A stretch of DNA of 45,418 nucleotides from Chloroflexota bacterium (lineage in GTDB: Bacteria > Chloroflexota > Limnocylindria > Limnocylindrales > CSP1-4): NCBI GenBank assembly GCA_016781485.1, contig JADDQH010000015.1:1-45418 (forward strand), read 5' to 3'. The notes under the pieces were generated by a model. That model was not told the origin of the DNA and made no database searches. It saw nothing but the letters and a program-made list of their open reading frames with translations. Made by a program: the position numbers and the translations under genes. Below are positions 23,457 through 31,855 of the stretch, piece after piece. Positions within the stretch are counted from its first letter, which is position 1. Each line of letters opens with the position of its first letter.

Positions 23457-23933
23457 CTAGCTACCCGCTCCGTCGCTGGCCGCCACCATCCCGATCCGGT
23501 GCCTGTACGACAGCTCGCCACCGAGCCAGCCGGTGACCGTGAGCAGCCCGGCGATGGCCGTGGAGAGCGCGAGGCCGGTCGGGACCACGGACCGCTCCGG
23601 GTCCTTCGACCGCACTCGGAAACTCAGAGCCGCGAGCCCGAGGGCAGCAGCGTTCCCCACGCCGTGGATCCACGCCTCCGGGTGCTCGCGGACCTCCTCC
23701 CGAGCCGCGAAGTCGATCACGCCGAAGGGCGCGGCGAGGAGTCCGCTCGCGACCCCGGCGCCGGTAAGCGCGCGGGACGCGCGGGCCCAGAAGCGATCAC
23801 GCGTGCGCGAGTACGCCAGATCGGTCGCAAGCGCCGCAGACAGGAACGCGATCGGAAGCGGGATCAGCATCGGGTGGATCGGGTGCCCGGCGATCGCCGC
23901 GGTGCTGGGGACGCCCTCGTTGTGACTGGTCAT
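23457..23933 (-). CDS. DUF2231 membrane protein
   Basis: A 158-residue membrane protein with four hydrophobic helices and the DUF2231 opening AGHPIHPMLIPLPIAFLSAALATDLAY (the HPxHP motif) and closing TGWLGGELSYRHRIGM. The conserved histidines suggest metal or haem contact, but the family has no assigned biochemical function. It is often found with Rieske or redox genes. ATG 23933 is preceded by GGAGGCG. It converges on the sortase-like gene and appears monocistronic. Confidence 0.88.
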   Translation of the reverse strand: MTSHNEGVPSTAAIAGHPIHPMLIPLPIAFLSAALATDLAYSRTRDRFWARASRALTGAGVASGLLAAPFGVIDFAAREEVREHPEAWIHGVGNAAALGLAALSFRVRSKDPERSVVPTGLALSTAIAGLLTVTGWLGGELSYRHRIGMVAASDGAGS

Positions 23934-24056
23934 CTCATCGCCTCCTTCGTCGGTGCTCGGGCTGTACCTACCCTACGGGACGACGTGGGCCTTCGTTTCC
24001 CAAGTGCGCCGTCGCGTGTATCAGTCGCCCATCAACACGCGCGGCGGCGCCGAGCG

Positions 24057-24062
24057 TAGAGT
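24057..24062 (+). promoter_or_regulatory. -10-like TAGAGT upstream of the glycosylase gene
   Basis: TAGAGT ends 9 nt before ATG 24072. The spacing is slightly longer than in the other leaderless candidates, so the transcript would have only one or two leader bases. Confidence 0.3.
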
Positions 24063-24071
24063 GGGTCGAGG

Positions 24072-24977
24072 ATGCATCAGCGGACGTTCACCGTCGACGG
24101 CCGACTCGACCTTCGCCTGACGCTCTCCGCGCTCCGCCACGGTCCGGGCGACCCGACGATCCGGTTCACGCCCGACGGCGTCTGGCGGGCGACGCGCACG
24201 CCTTGCGGTCCCGCCGCGATCCACCTCTCGCAGACCGGCGACGCCGTCCAGGTGAGGGCGTGGGGACACGGCGCTCCCTTCGCGCTCGACGCAGCGCCGG
24301 ATCTCGTCGGCTCGCGCGACACGCCCCACCGGTTCCGGCCGCGGCACGCACTGCTGCGCGAGCTGCAGCGACGGTTCGTGGGGCTGCGGATGACTCGTAC
24401 CTCGTCGGTGTTCGAGGCCCTGCTGCCGGCCGTCATCGAGCAGAAGGTGACGGGACTCGAGGCGCATCGAAGCTACTACTCAGTCGTGCGTATCTTCGGT
24501 GAGCCGGCTCCGGGTCCCGCGGCATCACTGGGGCTATTCGTGCCGCCAGCACCCGACGCGATCGCCGCGCTCCCCTACTACGCGTTCCATCCGCTGGGAG
24601 TGGAGCGTCGCCGAGCCGACACGCTGCGGCGTGCCGGAGCGCTTGCCCCGAGACTCGAGGCGCTCGCGACTCTCCCGGGCGTGGACGCCTCGTCGCGGCT
24701 CCAGTCCGTTCGGGGGGTCGGGCCGTGGACAGCTGCCGAGGTGACCCGGGTCGCGATCGGGGACGCGGACGCGGTCAGCGTCGGCGACTATCACGTCCCC
24801 AGCCTCGTCGCGTGGTCGCTGGCAGGCGAGCCGCGCGGAGACGACGCCCGCATGTTGGAGCTTCTGGAGCCGTACCGCAGCGAGCGTGCGCGTGTCGTGA
24901 GACTCCTCGAGCTCAGCGGACGCTTCCCCCCGCGCCAGGCGCCGCGCATGGCGCCCAAGTCGATCGCCCCGATCTGA
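24072..24977 (+). CDS. DNA-3-methyladenine glycosylase (AlkA/HhH-GPD family)
   Basis: A 301-residue HhH-GPD glycosylase of base-excision repair, removing alkylated purines. The helix-hairpin-helix SVRGVGPWTAAEVTRVAIGDADAVSVGDYHVP is complete, with the catalytic Asp in GDYH. The preceding FEALLPAVIEQKVTG helix and the N-terminal beta domain fit the AlkA type. The end APKSIAPI is basic and slightly extended. It stands alone and is transcribed from a TAGAGT box. The abasic sites it makes would be processed by the ExoIII encoded at 14299. Confidence 0.88.
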   Translation: MHQRTFTVDGRLDLRLTLSALRHGPGDPTIRFTPDGVWRATRTPCGPAAIHLSQTGDAVQVRAWGHGAPFALDAAPDLVGSRDTPHRFRPRHALLRELQRRFVGLRMTRTSSVFEALLPAVIEQKVTGLEAHRSYYSVVRIFGEPAPGPAASLGLFVPPAPDAIAALPYYAFHPLGVERRRADTLRRAGALAPRLEALATLPGVDASSRLQSVRGVGPWTAAEVTRVAIGDADAVSVGDYHVPSLVAWSLAGEPRGDDARMLELLEPYRSERARVVRLLELSGRFPPRQAPRMAPKSIAPI

Positions 24978-25026
24978 GAGTGCCCTCTCGGGAGTCCCGG
25001 TGGGAACGGGGCGTCGGCGGGCAGCC

Positions 25027-25239
25027 TCAGGTCGTCCGCTGCTCGAATCGGTCGGCCGGCGGCTCCTCGATCCCGGCGATCGCGATCTCGATGCGGGCGA
25101 TCTCGGCGGCGAGCTGTTGGTACTCCTCACCCCCGAGCGGCACGACCCGCCGACGCTCGGTGGCGGCTCGATGTGCTCGCATCAGCGACTCGCGCGTCGG
25201 TCGCTCCGTCTCGCGTCGCTGCTCGTTCATGCCCGACAC
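25027..25239 (-). CDS. Small hypothetical protein, mostly helical
   Basis: A 70-residue, highly charged, mostly helical protein: RPTRESLMRAHRAATERRRVVPLGGEEYQQLAAEIARIEIAIAGIEEPP. The regular hydrophobic spacing in its second half could make a short coiled coil. There are two Met starts (25239, 25230) and no strong ribosome site. No family is recognised. It sits antisense between the glycosylase and VOC genes, where no other frame is convincing. Codon pattern and composition favour a real gene, but only modestly. Confidence 0.45.
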   Translation of the reverse strand: MSGMNEQRRETERPTRESLMRAHRAATERRRVVPLGGEEYQQLAAEIARIEIAIAGIEEPPADRFEQRTT

Positions 25240-25297
25240 GATAGCAGCGGAGCCGGAGCGCTATGGCGTTCGGACGACCGATACGAGGGAGGCTGAT

Positions 25298-25654
25298 GTG
25301 AGAGTCGAGGGGTTGGCCTGGATGGGCGTCCGCACCGAACGCTTCCAGGAGATGATCCGCTTCTACCGGGACGTGCTGGGGCTCGAGACCCTTCGCGAGG
25401 GGAAGGACTTCGCCTGGTTTCGAACCTCGAACGGGACCCAGGTGCACATCTACGGCACCGGCGATGCCGATCACTCCTTCTTCGGGCCGGGTCCCGTCGT
25501 CGGGTTCAGTGTCGATGACTTCGGGGAGATGCACGCGCGGATGCTCGGGGCGGGGATCGAGTTCATCGGCGAGGTCCAGCGCGCCGATGGGAGCGCCTGG
25601 AATCACTTCCGGGCGCCTGACGGGAACGTCTACGAGATCATCGGCCCCGGCTGA
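25298..25654 (+). CDS. VOC (glyoxalase/dioxygenase-fold) protein
   Basis: A 118-residue single-module vicinal-oxygen-chelate protein: LAWMGVRTERFQEMIRFYRDVLGLETL, then FAWFRTSNGTQVHIYG, DHSFFGPGPVVGFSVDDFGEMHARMLGAGIEFIG and the closing WNHFRAPDGNVYEIIGPG with the terminal metal-ligand Glu. A dimer of such modules forms the metal site. The substrate is unknown, possibly a small toxic or thiol compound. GTG 25298 follows GAGGGAGG at ideal spacing. The RidA gene starts 24 bp downstream but has its own promoter-like box. Confidence 0.86.
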   Translation: MRVEGLAWMGVRTERFQEMIRFYRDVLGLETLREGKDFAWFRTSNGTQVHIYGTGDADHSFFGPGPVVGFSVDDFGEMHARMLGAGIEFIGEVQRADGSAWNHFRAPDGNVYEIIGPG

Positions 25655-25666
25655 CGCCGCAGCCTC

Positions 25667-25672
25667 TATCCT
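25667..25672 (+). promoter_or_regulatory. -10-like TATCCT, leaderless RidA start
   Basis: TATCCT ends 6 nt before ATG 25679 in the 24-bp gap after the VOC gene. No ribosome site precedes the ATG. Confidence 0.45.
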
Positions 25673-25678
25673 GCGGCG

Positions 25679-26083
25679 ATGGACCAGCCTTCCCAGCCGC
25701 GCAACAAGCGCGTGCTCGTCGCCTCCGGCTCACCGTACGAGGCGACGATCGGCTTCAGCCGGGCGGTGCGCGTCGGCGACAGGGTGGCGGTCGCAGGGAC
25801 GGCTCCGATCTGGCCCGACGGGTCATGTGATCCCGATCCCGCCATCCAGGCCCGACGCTGCCTCGAGATCATCCTCGCAGCTCTCGAGGAGGCGGGGGCC
25901 GCCGCGGAGGACGTCATCAGGACACGGACCTACCTGACGGACGCGTCAGATGCGGACGCGGTCGGCCGGGTCCACGGAGAGGTGTTCGGTGACGTCCGTC
26001 CCGCCTCGACCATGGTCGTCGTTGCCGCGCTGCTCGATCCGCGCTGGAAGGTCGAGATCGAGGCCGACGCGGTCACGGGGTGA
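25679..26083 (+). CDS. RidA/YjgF-family enamine/imine deaminase
   Basis: A 134-residue RidA-fold protein. RidA hydrolyses reactive 2-aminoacrylate-type enamines made by PLP enzymes. The signature positions are present: SPYEATIGFSRAVRVGDRVAVAGTAP, CLEIILAALEEAGAAAEDVIRTRTYL, and the substrate-binding Arg in GDVRPASTMVVVAALLDPRWKVEIEADAV. Some members of the wider YjgF superfamily lack activity, but the Arg is retained here. It follows the VOC gene closely and probably belongs to the same small-molecule detoxification neighbourhood. Confidence 0.88.
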   Translation: MDQPSQPRNKRVLVASGSPYEATIGFSRAVRVGDRVAVAGTAPIWPDGSCDPDPAIQARRCLEIILAALEEAGAAAEDVIRTRTYLTDASDADAVGRVHGEVFGDVRPASTMVVVAALLDPRWKVEIEADAVTG

Positions 26084-26289
26084 CGGTCGCCCGCGGTGGG
26101 TGGGCGACCGGCGGCGGGTACGCGAGAAGACGCGTGACCCCCGGCCGAAGCGCGGGCGCCACGGGACGCCGGGCCGACGATCACCGGCTGACGGGCTGCC
26201 GGTGCGCCGGGAAGCCGGACCCCGTCTCGCGGCGCTCCCCTGGCACCTGAGCGGTAGGGGCGCGGGCGGGCCAGACGATGGAGGGATCG

Positions 26290-27132
26290 ATGCGAAGGCT
26301 TGAAGGCAAGGTGGCGATCGTCACCGGCGGCGCGCTCGGCATCGGCGGCGCGACCGCACGACGCGTGGCGGCGGAGGGCGCAAGCGTGCTCGTCGCGGAT
26401 GTGATGATCGATGACGCCGAAGCGAACGTCGGCGTCATCTCGGACGCCGGCGGGACAGCGGCCGCGATCCAGGCGGACGTCGCGGACGCGCACGAGTCGG
26501 AGCGGATGATCGAACACGCCGTGGAGCGATGGGGCCGGCTGGACATCCTCGTCCAGAACGCCTTCTCCCCCGCCCCCGACAAGCCGTCGATCCACGGCAG
26601 CGCCGTTGATCTCTCCGAGGAGGGCTGGGATTGGGGGATGGGCGTACTCGCCAAAGCGCTGTTCCTCGGCGCCAAGCACGCCGTCCCTCACATGCGCGCG
26701 ACGGGGGGCGGGAACATCATCAATATCTCGTCGGTCCACGGGCTCCTCCAGTCGCCCGACTCGCTGCTCTACGAGGCCGGCAAGACGGCGGTGATCGGGA
26801 TGACGCGCCAGATGGCGTGCGACTTCGGACCTGACGGGATCCGCGTCAATGCGATCTGCCCTGGGCTCATCGTCACCGAGCGCGGCGCCTCGAGGTGGGA
26901 GGGCGATCCGGGCGGGCCGGGGTTCTTCGCCGAGCAGTACCCGCTGCGGCGGACCGGCGTCCCGGATGACATCGCGGGCGCCGTAGCGTTCCTGTGCTCC
27001 GCCGACGCGTCGTTCATCACCGGCCACGCGCTCGTCGTCGATGGCGGACTGACGATCCAACTCCAGGAGGATGTGGCCGTCCGGATGGGACGCTATGCGC
27101 GCGAGCACCTCGACGCACAGCTGCGCAGATGA
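26290..27132 (+). CDS. Short-chain dehydrogenase/reductase
   Basis: A classical SDR of 280 residues. The Rossmann motif is TGGALGIGG, with VADVM after the second strand (Asp suggests NAD preference), NAFSP in place of the usual NAG, the catalytic ISS...YEAGK (Tyr-x3-Lys), and the C-terminal FITGHALVVDGGL. Substrate unknown. ATG 26290 is preferred since GGAGGG is 4 nt upstream; ATG 26278 would add four residues. It is separated from RidA by 206 bp with no evident feature. Confidence 0.9.
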   Translation: MRRLEGKVAIVTGGALGIGGATARRVAAEGASVLVADVMIDDAEANVGVISDAGGTAAAIQADVADAHESERMIEHAVERWGRLDILVQNAFSPAPDKPSIHGSAVDLSEEGWDWGMGVLAKALFLGAKHAVPHMRATGGGNIINISSVHGLLQSPDSLLYEAGKTAVIGMTRQMACDFGPDGIRVNAICPGLIVTERGASRWEGDPGGPGFFAEQYPLRRTGVPDDIAGAVAFLCSADASFITGHALVVDGGLTIQLQEDVAVRMGRYAREHLDAQLRR

Positions 27133-27362
27133 GGGGAGACCGATCGCGTCGCCTTCGGTCCGAAGGCGGGGCTGGCGGTGGAGGACGACGCCGGGGGGAT
27201 CAGTGGGCGCACCCTCTACATGGCGACGCGCCGTAGCCGCGCGAAGTCTGGGTTCGAGCCGCCGAGCCCGACGGGACTAGACTCTTGGGCTCGGGAGGGG
27301 CCGCCACCGCCCGGGACCTGCTCGTCGCGAGGCCACACGACGCGGACGCGAGGTCAAGGGAA

Positions 27363-28535
27363 ATGAAGCGGTTACGGCATGACCTGAACTATCTGACGAG
27401 CGCTGGGCTGCTGGTGACTGCCCTCGTCACGGGTTTCACCGGGATCGTTGCCGATCTCTGGGATCTGAACGACTTCTGGTACCACACGCTCGCCGGTTAC
27501 GTCATGGGCGGGTTCGCGATCGCCCATGTCGTGCTCAACTGGGGCAGCCTCCTGGGATACGCTAAGTTCCGGCTGAGCCGGAAGCCGCGGTCTCGGACGC
27601 CCACTCGTCCCGCGCCTGCCGCCGGCGGCGTCCCGTCGGCGCTCGCGACACCCCGCCAGCTGCCCGGCGACGCGTCGCTCGAGACGCACGGCCTTCTCCG
27701 CTCGGTCGGGGCGCGACTCGTCTCCCGTCGTGGGCTGCTCGGGTTGTCCATGGGCACCGCGGCCGGTCTGGTCCTCGGGCGCGGGTTGCGACAGCCGCCA
27801 CCCGTCGCGGGCGGCGAGGATCTCGGCGTCCTCTACCACCAGTGGAGCAAGCCGGGCGTCATCGACGCCCTGGGCAGCGTCGCCAACTGGGGCCAGCAGC
27901 CGTCGCTCTACAAGGAGTACCCGGGGTCGCCCCAGGTCGCTTTGCCCCGACCGAGGCTCGAGGGTGGCCTACCGACAGAGGAGGCGATCGCTCGTCGCCG
28001 CTCGGTCCGCCACTATTCCGGGCAGGCGATGGACCTAGACGAGCTGTCGAGGGTTTTGTTCCTCGCCAGCGGGATCGCGGCGGGAGAGTGGGGGCAGCCC
28101 CACCGGACCGCGCCGTCCTCGGGCGCGCTATACCCGATCGAGCTGTACCCCGTCGTCCACAACGTCCGCGGACTCGACGCGGGCGTCTACCACTATGGGT
28201 TCCGGGAGCATGCGCTCAGCCTCGTCCGAGCGGAGGACCTGCGGAGCCACGTGGTGGAGCAGGGACTCTGGCAGGAGTACCTCGGTCAGTGCAACGCCGT
28301 CCTGTTCCTGACCATGATCCAGCAGCGGATGCGCTTCAAATACCAGGACCGGAGTTACCGCTACGGGCTGATCGAGGCCGGTCACATCGGGCAGAACCTG
28401 TACCTTGCCGCAACGTCGATGGGTCTCGGTGCGTGCGCGATCGGTGCCTTCATGGACGACCAGATCAACCAGATGCTCGGCGTCGACGGCGTGGAGGAGG
28501 CAGCCGTGTACATGCTTGCCGTAGGGAAGGTCTAG
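27363..28535 (+). CDS. Membrane-anchored SagB/ThcOx-type nitroreductase-fold dehydrogenase
   Basis: A 390-residue fusion. Residues 1-65 hold two membrane helices with a histidine in each turn (DFWYHTLAGYVMGGFAIAHVVLNWGSLLG), resembling the DUF4405/cytochrome b-like segment. A third helix is preceded by SRRGLLGLSMG, recalling a Tat-type anchor. Then comes an FMN-binding SagB-type domain: TEEAIARRRSVRHYSGQAMDLDELSRVLFLASGI, RTAPSSGALYPIELYPVV, GLIEAGHIGQNLYLAATSMGLGACAIGAF. SagB oxidises azolines to azoles in peptide toxin synthesis, but no YcaO cyclodehydratase or precursor peptide is nearby. Many such orphans are of unknown substrate. ATG 27363 follows AAGGG. A TAGACT box is 83 bp upstream. 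Confidence 0.82.
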   Translation: MKRLRHDLNYLTSAGLLVTALVTGFTGIVADLWDLNDFWYHTLAGYVMGGFAIAHVVLNWGSLLGYAKFRLSRKPRSRTPTRPAPAAGGVPSALATPRQLPGDASLETHGLLRSVGARLVSRRGLLGLSMGTAAGLVLGRGLRQPPPVAGGEDLGVLYHQWSKPGVIDALGSVANWGQQPSLYKEYPGSPQVALPRPRLEGGLPTEEAIARRRSVRHYSGQAMDLDELSRVLFLASGIAAGEWGQPHRTAPSSGALYPIELYPVVHNVRGLDAGVYHYGFREHALSLVRAEDLRSHVVEQGLWQEYLGQCNAVLFLTMIQQRMRFKYQDRSYRYGLIEAGHIGQNLYLAATSMGLGACAIGAFMDDQINQMLGVDGVEEAAVYMLAVGKV

Positions 28536-28547
28536 GGCGTCTCGCGC

Positions 28548-28581
28548 GGAGCGCCGTCAGCACGACGCTCCCACCCTTTTT
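28548..28581 (+). terminator. Probable terminator after the SagB-type gene
   Basis: GGAGCG (28548-28553) pairs with CGCTCC (28566-28571), with further GC pairing inside, followed after five bases by TTTTT (28577-28581). It is weaker than the terminator at 22676. The rest of 28582-28823 shows no feature. Confidence 0.45.
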
Positions 28582-28823
28582 CGTCTCCTGTTCGAGCCGT
28601 CGACCGATCGGGAAAGAAAGAAGAGTTGCGGGAAGGGTCGGGCGTTGGTGTTGGCCGGATAGCAACGCAGCGGCGACCGGTGCCGCCGACGTCACCGGTG
28701 TAGGGACCATCGGGCGCTGATGGATGGGAGATGCGTTCTGACTATCCGCGCGCGACGCTTCCCGCGCCGCCTTCATCCCGGGCGTCGTTAGGGCGGCGGC
28801 TCGGCCAGGCGGTTGCGCGCGGG

Positions 28824-29570
28824 TCAGCCTTCCAGCATCTCCTTGAGCGCCGCCATCCGCTCGCGCCAGTACGCCTTCATCCGTTCCGCGGCGTCTGCGT
28901 CCGGCAGTCGCTCGTGCGCGAGTGACGCCTGGCTCTTGTGGTCCCCCTTGGCGTAGAAGCCGACGCTCACGCGCGTCGCACCCTGTCCATCGAAGCGGAC
29001 GGACTTCGGCGGCGTAGCCGTGCGGATGCGGAGGCTGCCGTCCGGAAGCCACCGGGCGCGCAGCCCCTCGTCCGCGAACGCCTCGAACAACCGCTCGACG
29101 GGCACTTCGACGGTCTTGCTCGCGGTGGCGCCGAACCCGCCTTCCGGGCGCTCGTACCGGCGCCTCATGCCTCGCGCCCGCTCGTACGCGACGGTCACGC
29201 TCTGTGCCCACCAGCCGGCGACGCCCTGATCGCGGACGAGCCAGCGCGCGATCTCGCGGTGCGTTCGGCTCGTTGCTCCCCATCCGTCGAGGAGCGCGAA
29301 CCACTCCTCCCAGCCGCGCCCGGTCGCGTTCCGGACCGCCTCGTCGGACATCGGATACTCGCCGCCGCGGGAGGGGGACCGGGTGGACGAGTCCGGCGAG
29401 ATGGCCGGCGCTCCGTCGTCCGAGATCGACTCCGGTGCAGCCGCGGTCACCGTCTCGCGCGCCTGTCGTTGCGCCCTCGAGATCAGCTGCCTACGGGCGG
29501 CCGTGTAGCTCTCGCCCGTCTTCTCGATCCGCACCCGGATGCGTCGCTTGAAGGACTTGTGCGTGGTCAT
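28824..29570 (-). CDS. DUF4287-like/SRPBCC (AHSA1-type) protein
   Basis: A 248-residue cytosolic protein. Residues 1-40 are basic (MTTHKSFKRRIRVRIEKTGESYTAARRQLI), typical of DUF4287 relatives. A DUF4287-type module follows at about 75-140 (GRGWEEWFALLDGWGATSRTHREIARWLVRDQGVAGWWAQSVTVAYERARG). The C-terminal third is an SRPBCC-type ligand-binding strand set ending in a helix (TASKTVEVPVERLFEAFADEGLRARWLPDG...AERMKAYWRERMAALKEML). Function is unknown; SRPBCC domains bind hydrophobic ligands. ATG 29570 has GGAAGGG nine bases upstream. It is monocistronic, and 29571-29791 contains no obvious gene. Confidence 0.8.
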   Translation of the reverse strand: MTTHKSFKRRIRVRIEKTGESYTAARRQLISRAQRQARETVTAAAPESISDDGAPAISPDSSTRSPSRGGEYPMSDEAVRNATGRGWEEWFALLDGWGATSRTHREIARWLVRDQGVAGWWAQSVTVAYERARGMRRRYERPEGGFGATASKTVEVPVERLFEAFADEGLRARWLPDGSLRIRTATPPKSVRFDGQGATRVSVGFYAKGDHKSQASLAHERLPDADAAERMKAYWRERMAALKEMLEG

Positions 29571-29791
29571 GTCCGATGTCCCTTCCACGTCGCGGACGGC
29601 GCCGGGACTCACGCTCCCGCCACCCCGCCGGAAAGGGCTCGATGACCGGCGTCCCGAGAGCTCGAGGCCCCCTTTACCTCCCCGTGGCCGATGGCGTGAG
29701 CACCGCGTCGGAAGGTCGGGCGCAGGACGGCGCCGAGGGGACTCTAGCGCTCGTGACGAACCGTGGCAAGCGCGTCTGGGCGGCTCGCCAG

Positions 29792-30601
29792 CTATCCGGC
29801 TGGTCGCCGTATGCGTGCGACGAGCAGCTGCGTCAGGTACGGCTTCGTCAGCCGACCACCGTAGCGCGAGTCGATGAGGTCGGCGATGCAGGAGAGCAGC
29901 CCTTCGCGCGCCTCCCGCTCGAGCGCCCGGTGGCCCGAGTAGGTCAGCAGCAGGTCGAGGTAGGAGGCGGTGGTGTAGGTCGACTCCCACTCATAGCGTC
30001 GAAACACGACACGGTCGAATCGACCCGACGCGTCCAGCTCCTCGCTATCCGCTTCCACGTCGGCCGGGGCCGGGAGACGGAAGCCCGGGCGCGTCGCGGG
30101 GTCCCATCGCTCGTAGCACGCCTGAACGTCGATGAAGAACTGCTCGGTCCCCCCCGCGACGTGATGTGTCTCGATGATGGCGAGCGCGCCGCCCGGTCCA
30201 AGCGCGTCGGCCGCCTTCGTGACGCGGACGGCCGGGTCGATCCAGTGGAACGCGGTCGCGGACAAGACGACGTCGAACCGTTCCTCGGGCAACGGCCAGT
30301 CCTCGAACGCCGCCACGACGATCCGGACGTTCGGGAAGGCCGCGAGCTTCCGCTGTGCGACGGCCGCCAGGTGAGCGCCCTTCTCGATGCTCACGATCTC
30401 GCACCCACGCTCGGCGAGCGGCAACGTCGCCTGCCCCGTTCCAGTCCCGACCTCGAGTACCCGGCACCCGCGGCCGATGCCGGCAAGCTCCGCCAGGTCG
30501 TCGAACAGTTCGCGTGGGTAGCAGGGCCTCGCGCGGTCGTACAGCTCCGCCGCCTCGTCGAACGTCTCGCGCAGCCGCTCGCGGTCGTCGCGATGGCTCA
30601 C
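29792..30601 (-). CDS. Class I SAM-dependent methyltransferase
   Basis: A methyltransferase of about 269 residues with motif I VLEVGTGTGQATLPLA, a motif II acidic end (IVSIEKG), the FDVVLSATAFHWIDP block and AFEDWPLP. The HWIDP region and C-terminal YLDLLLTYSGH resemble the UbiE/Tam-like group, but the substrate is not predictable. GTG 30601 avoids overlap with the upstream gene; the open frame also allows ATG 30661, which would overlap the GNAT-Nudix stop by 47 bp and add a low-complexity basic leader. It is probably cotranscribed with that gene. Confidence 0.84.
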   Translation of the reverse strand: MSHRDDRERLRETFDEAAELYDRARPCYPRELFDDLAELAGIGRGCRVLEVGTGTGQATLPLAERGCEIVSIEKGAHLAAVAQRKLAAFPNVRIVVAAFEDWPLPEERFDVVLSATAFHWIDPAVRVTKAADALGPGGALAIIETHHVAGGTEQFFIDVQACYERWDPATRPGFRLPAPADVEADSEELDASGRFDRVVFRRYEWESTYTTASYLDLLLTYSGHRALEREAREGLLSCIADLIDSRYGGRLTKPYLTQLLVARIRRPAG

Positions 30602-30614
30602 GAAGCTGGGCGCG

Positions 30615-31667
30615 TCATGTTGCGTGCCCGTCTCGGAGGTAGAGCGTCGTTTCCTCCGCACGCGCGCGAATCGCCGCCGCCACGCGACGGGTCCTGTTGT
30701 CGGGCAGCAAGGCAGGGAGGTCTTCCATCGTGACGAACCGGTGCTCGCTCAGCTCGTCTGCAGGAAGCCGAATGGCCGTCCGCGTGCGGTCGTCCAGCAC
30801 GCCGCCGTCGAAGATGAGCATGAGTCCGTCGGTCTTGGGAGGCCTGGGCGGGACCCAGTCGACCACGAGCAGCCGTCCCGCGGATATCGAAAGGCCCAGT
30901 TCCTCGAGGGCCTCGCGCTCGGCCGCCACGTCGGGCGGCTCGTTCTCCTCGACGGCACCACCTGGGATCTCCCACTCCGGTTCGTAGGTCGGCCGAACGA
31001 GCAGGGTGTCACCGGCGGCATTCGAGATCAGCATGCCACCGCCGAGTCTCTTCCCTGGCAGCGACCGGTACCACGCCTCCGGGTCCTCGGGACGCACGTC
31101 GGGACGAGCTGGCGGACCCTGTAGGTCGAGAGGCGTGAGGCTGAAAACGACCAGGTCGACCCGGCCGGCGTGCGTGAACCCGGCGTTCCGGGCGACCCCC
31201 TCTCGGACGAAGCCGGCCTTCGCGGCGACACGCTGAGACGCGACGTTGCCGGTCGCTGCGCGGAGCTCGACGCGCTCGAAGCCCTGCTCGAGGAGGAGCC
31301 AGCGTGCAAGCGCGAGGGTTCCCTCGGTCGCGATCCCCTGCCCGCGCGCCCAGGGAGCGACCCAGTACCCGACCGCGGTCGTCCGCGCCCGCCAGTCGGT
31401 CCGGTTGAGGCCGAACGATGCGACGAGCCGGCCGTCAGCGCGCCGGATGGCGGCGAGCTGGATGCCGTCTCCCGAAGTCCGGACGCGGTGCGAGAGATCC
31501 GTACACCAGGCGAGCGCGTCGGCGTCGGTGTACGGGTCGGGGAGCGGCAACCACTGCTGGATCAGCTCATCACGGCATGCGGCAGCGACGTCCGGCGCAT
31601 CCTCCGGGCCGTACGGGCGGAGGAGGAGGCGCGGCGTCTCGAGGCGAAGTTCGGGGAAGATGCTCAA
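30615..31667 (-). CDS. GNAT acetyltransferase-Nudix hydrolase fusion
   Basis: A 350-residue two-domain enzyme. Residues 1-185 form a RimJ-like GNAT domain (LETPRLLLRPYGPEDA, VGYWVAPWARGQGIATEGTLALARW, NVASQRVAAKAGFVREG). Residues about 205-345 form a Nudix hydrolase whose box GAVEENEPPDVAAEREALEELGL satisfies Gx5Ex7REUXEEXGU. Each part is complete, so this looks a genuine bifunctional protein, not a missed stop. It could modify and hydrolyse related nucleotide-linked substrates, but this is speculative. A TGACA-N5-TGTCA site lies 114 bp upstream, the same palindrome found ahead of the WYL regulator gene. Confidence 0.85.
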   Translation of the reverse strand: MSIFPELRLETPRLLLRPYGPEDAPDVAAACRDELIQQWLPLPDPYTDADALAWCTDLSHRVRTSGDGIQLAAIRRADGRLVASFGLNRTDWRARTTAVGYWVAPWARGQGIATEGTLALARWLLLEQGFERVELRAATGNVASQRVAAKAGFVREGVARNAGFTHAGRVDLVVFSLTPLDLQGPPARPDVRPEDPEAWYRSLPGKRLGGGMLISNAAGDTLLVRPTYEPEWEIPGGAVEENEPPDVAAEREALEELGLSISAGRLLVVDWVPPRPPKTDGLMLIFDGGVLDDRTRTAIRLPADELSEHRFVTMEDLPALLPDNRTRRVAAAIRARAEETTLYLRDGHAT

Positions 31668-31780
31668 GCAGCCGATCCTACTGCCGGCCCCGCCGCAACC
31701 CCCTGTTCACGCCTGACCGCTACATGCGACCGCCGCGTCGAGCAAGCCTTCAGACCCAGGTCGAATAGGGGAACCGATCC

Positions 31781-31795
31781 TGACAGTAGCTGTCA
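31781..31795. promoter_or_regulatory. Operator-like palindrome TGACA-GTAGC-TGTCA
   Basis: A perfect TGACA/TGTCA inverted repeat with 5-bp spacer in the gap between the leftward GNAT-Nudix gene and a rightward small ORF. An identical half-site arrangement lies upstream of the WYL regulator gene (33202-33216). Confidence 0.5.
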
Positions 31796-31855
31796 CGAAC
31801 GTTCCGTAGCCTGCGAGGCGAGGTAGATGACCTCGGAAGTCGGAAAGGGGACGAG

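Noticed and set aside
27240-27285. GGGTTCGAGCC resembling a tRNA T-arm
   Set aside because: The flanking bases cannot form a 5-bp T-stem and no acceptor, D or anticodon arm can be assembled around it.
27363-28535. RiPP (azole peptide) biosynthetic cluster around the SagB-type gene
   Set aside because: No YcaO cyclodehydratase, SagC-like protein, precursor peptide or transporter is present in the flanking 10 kb.
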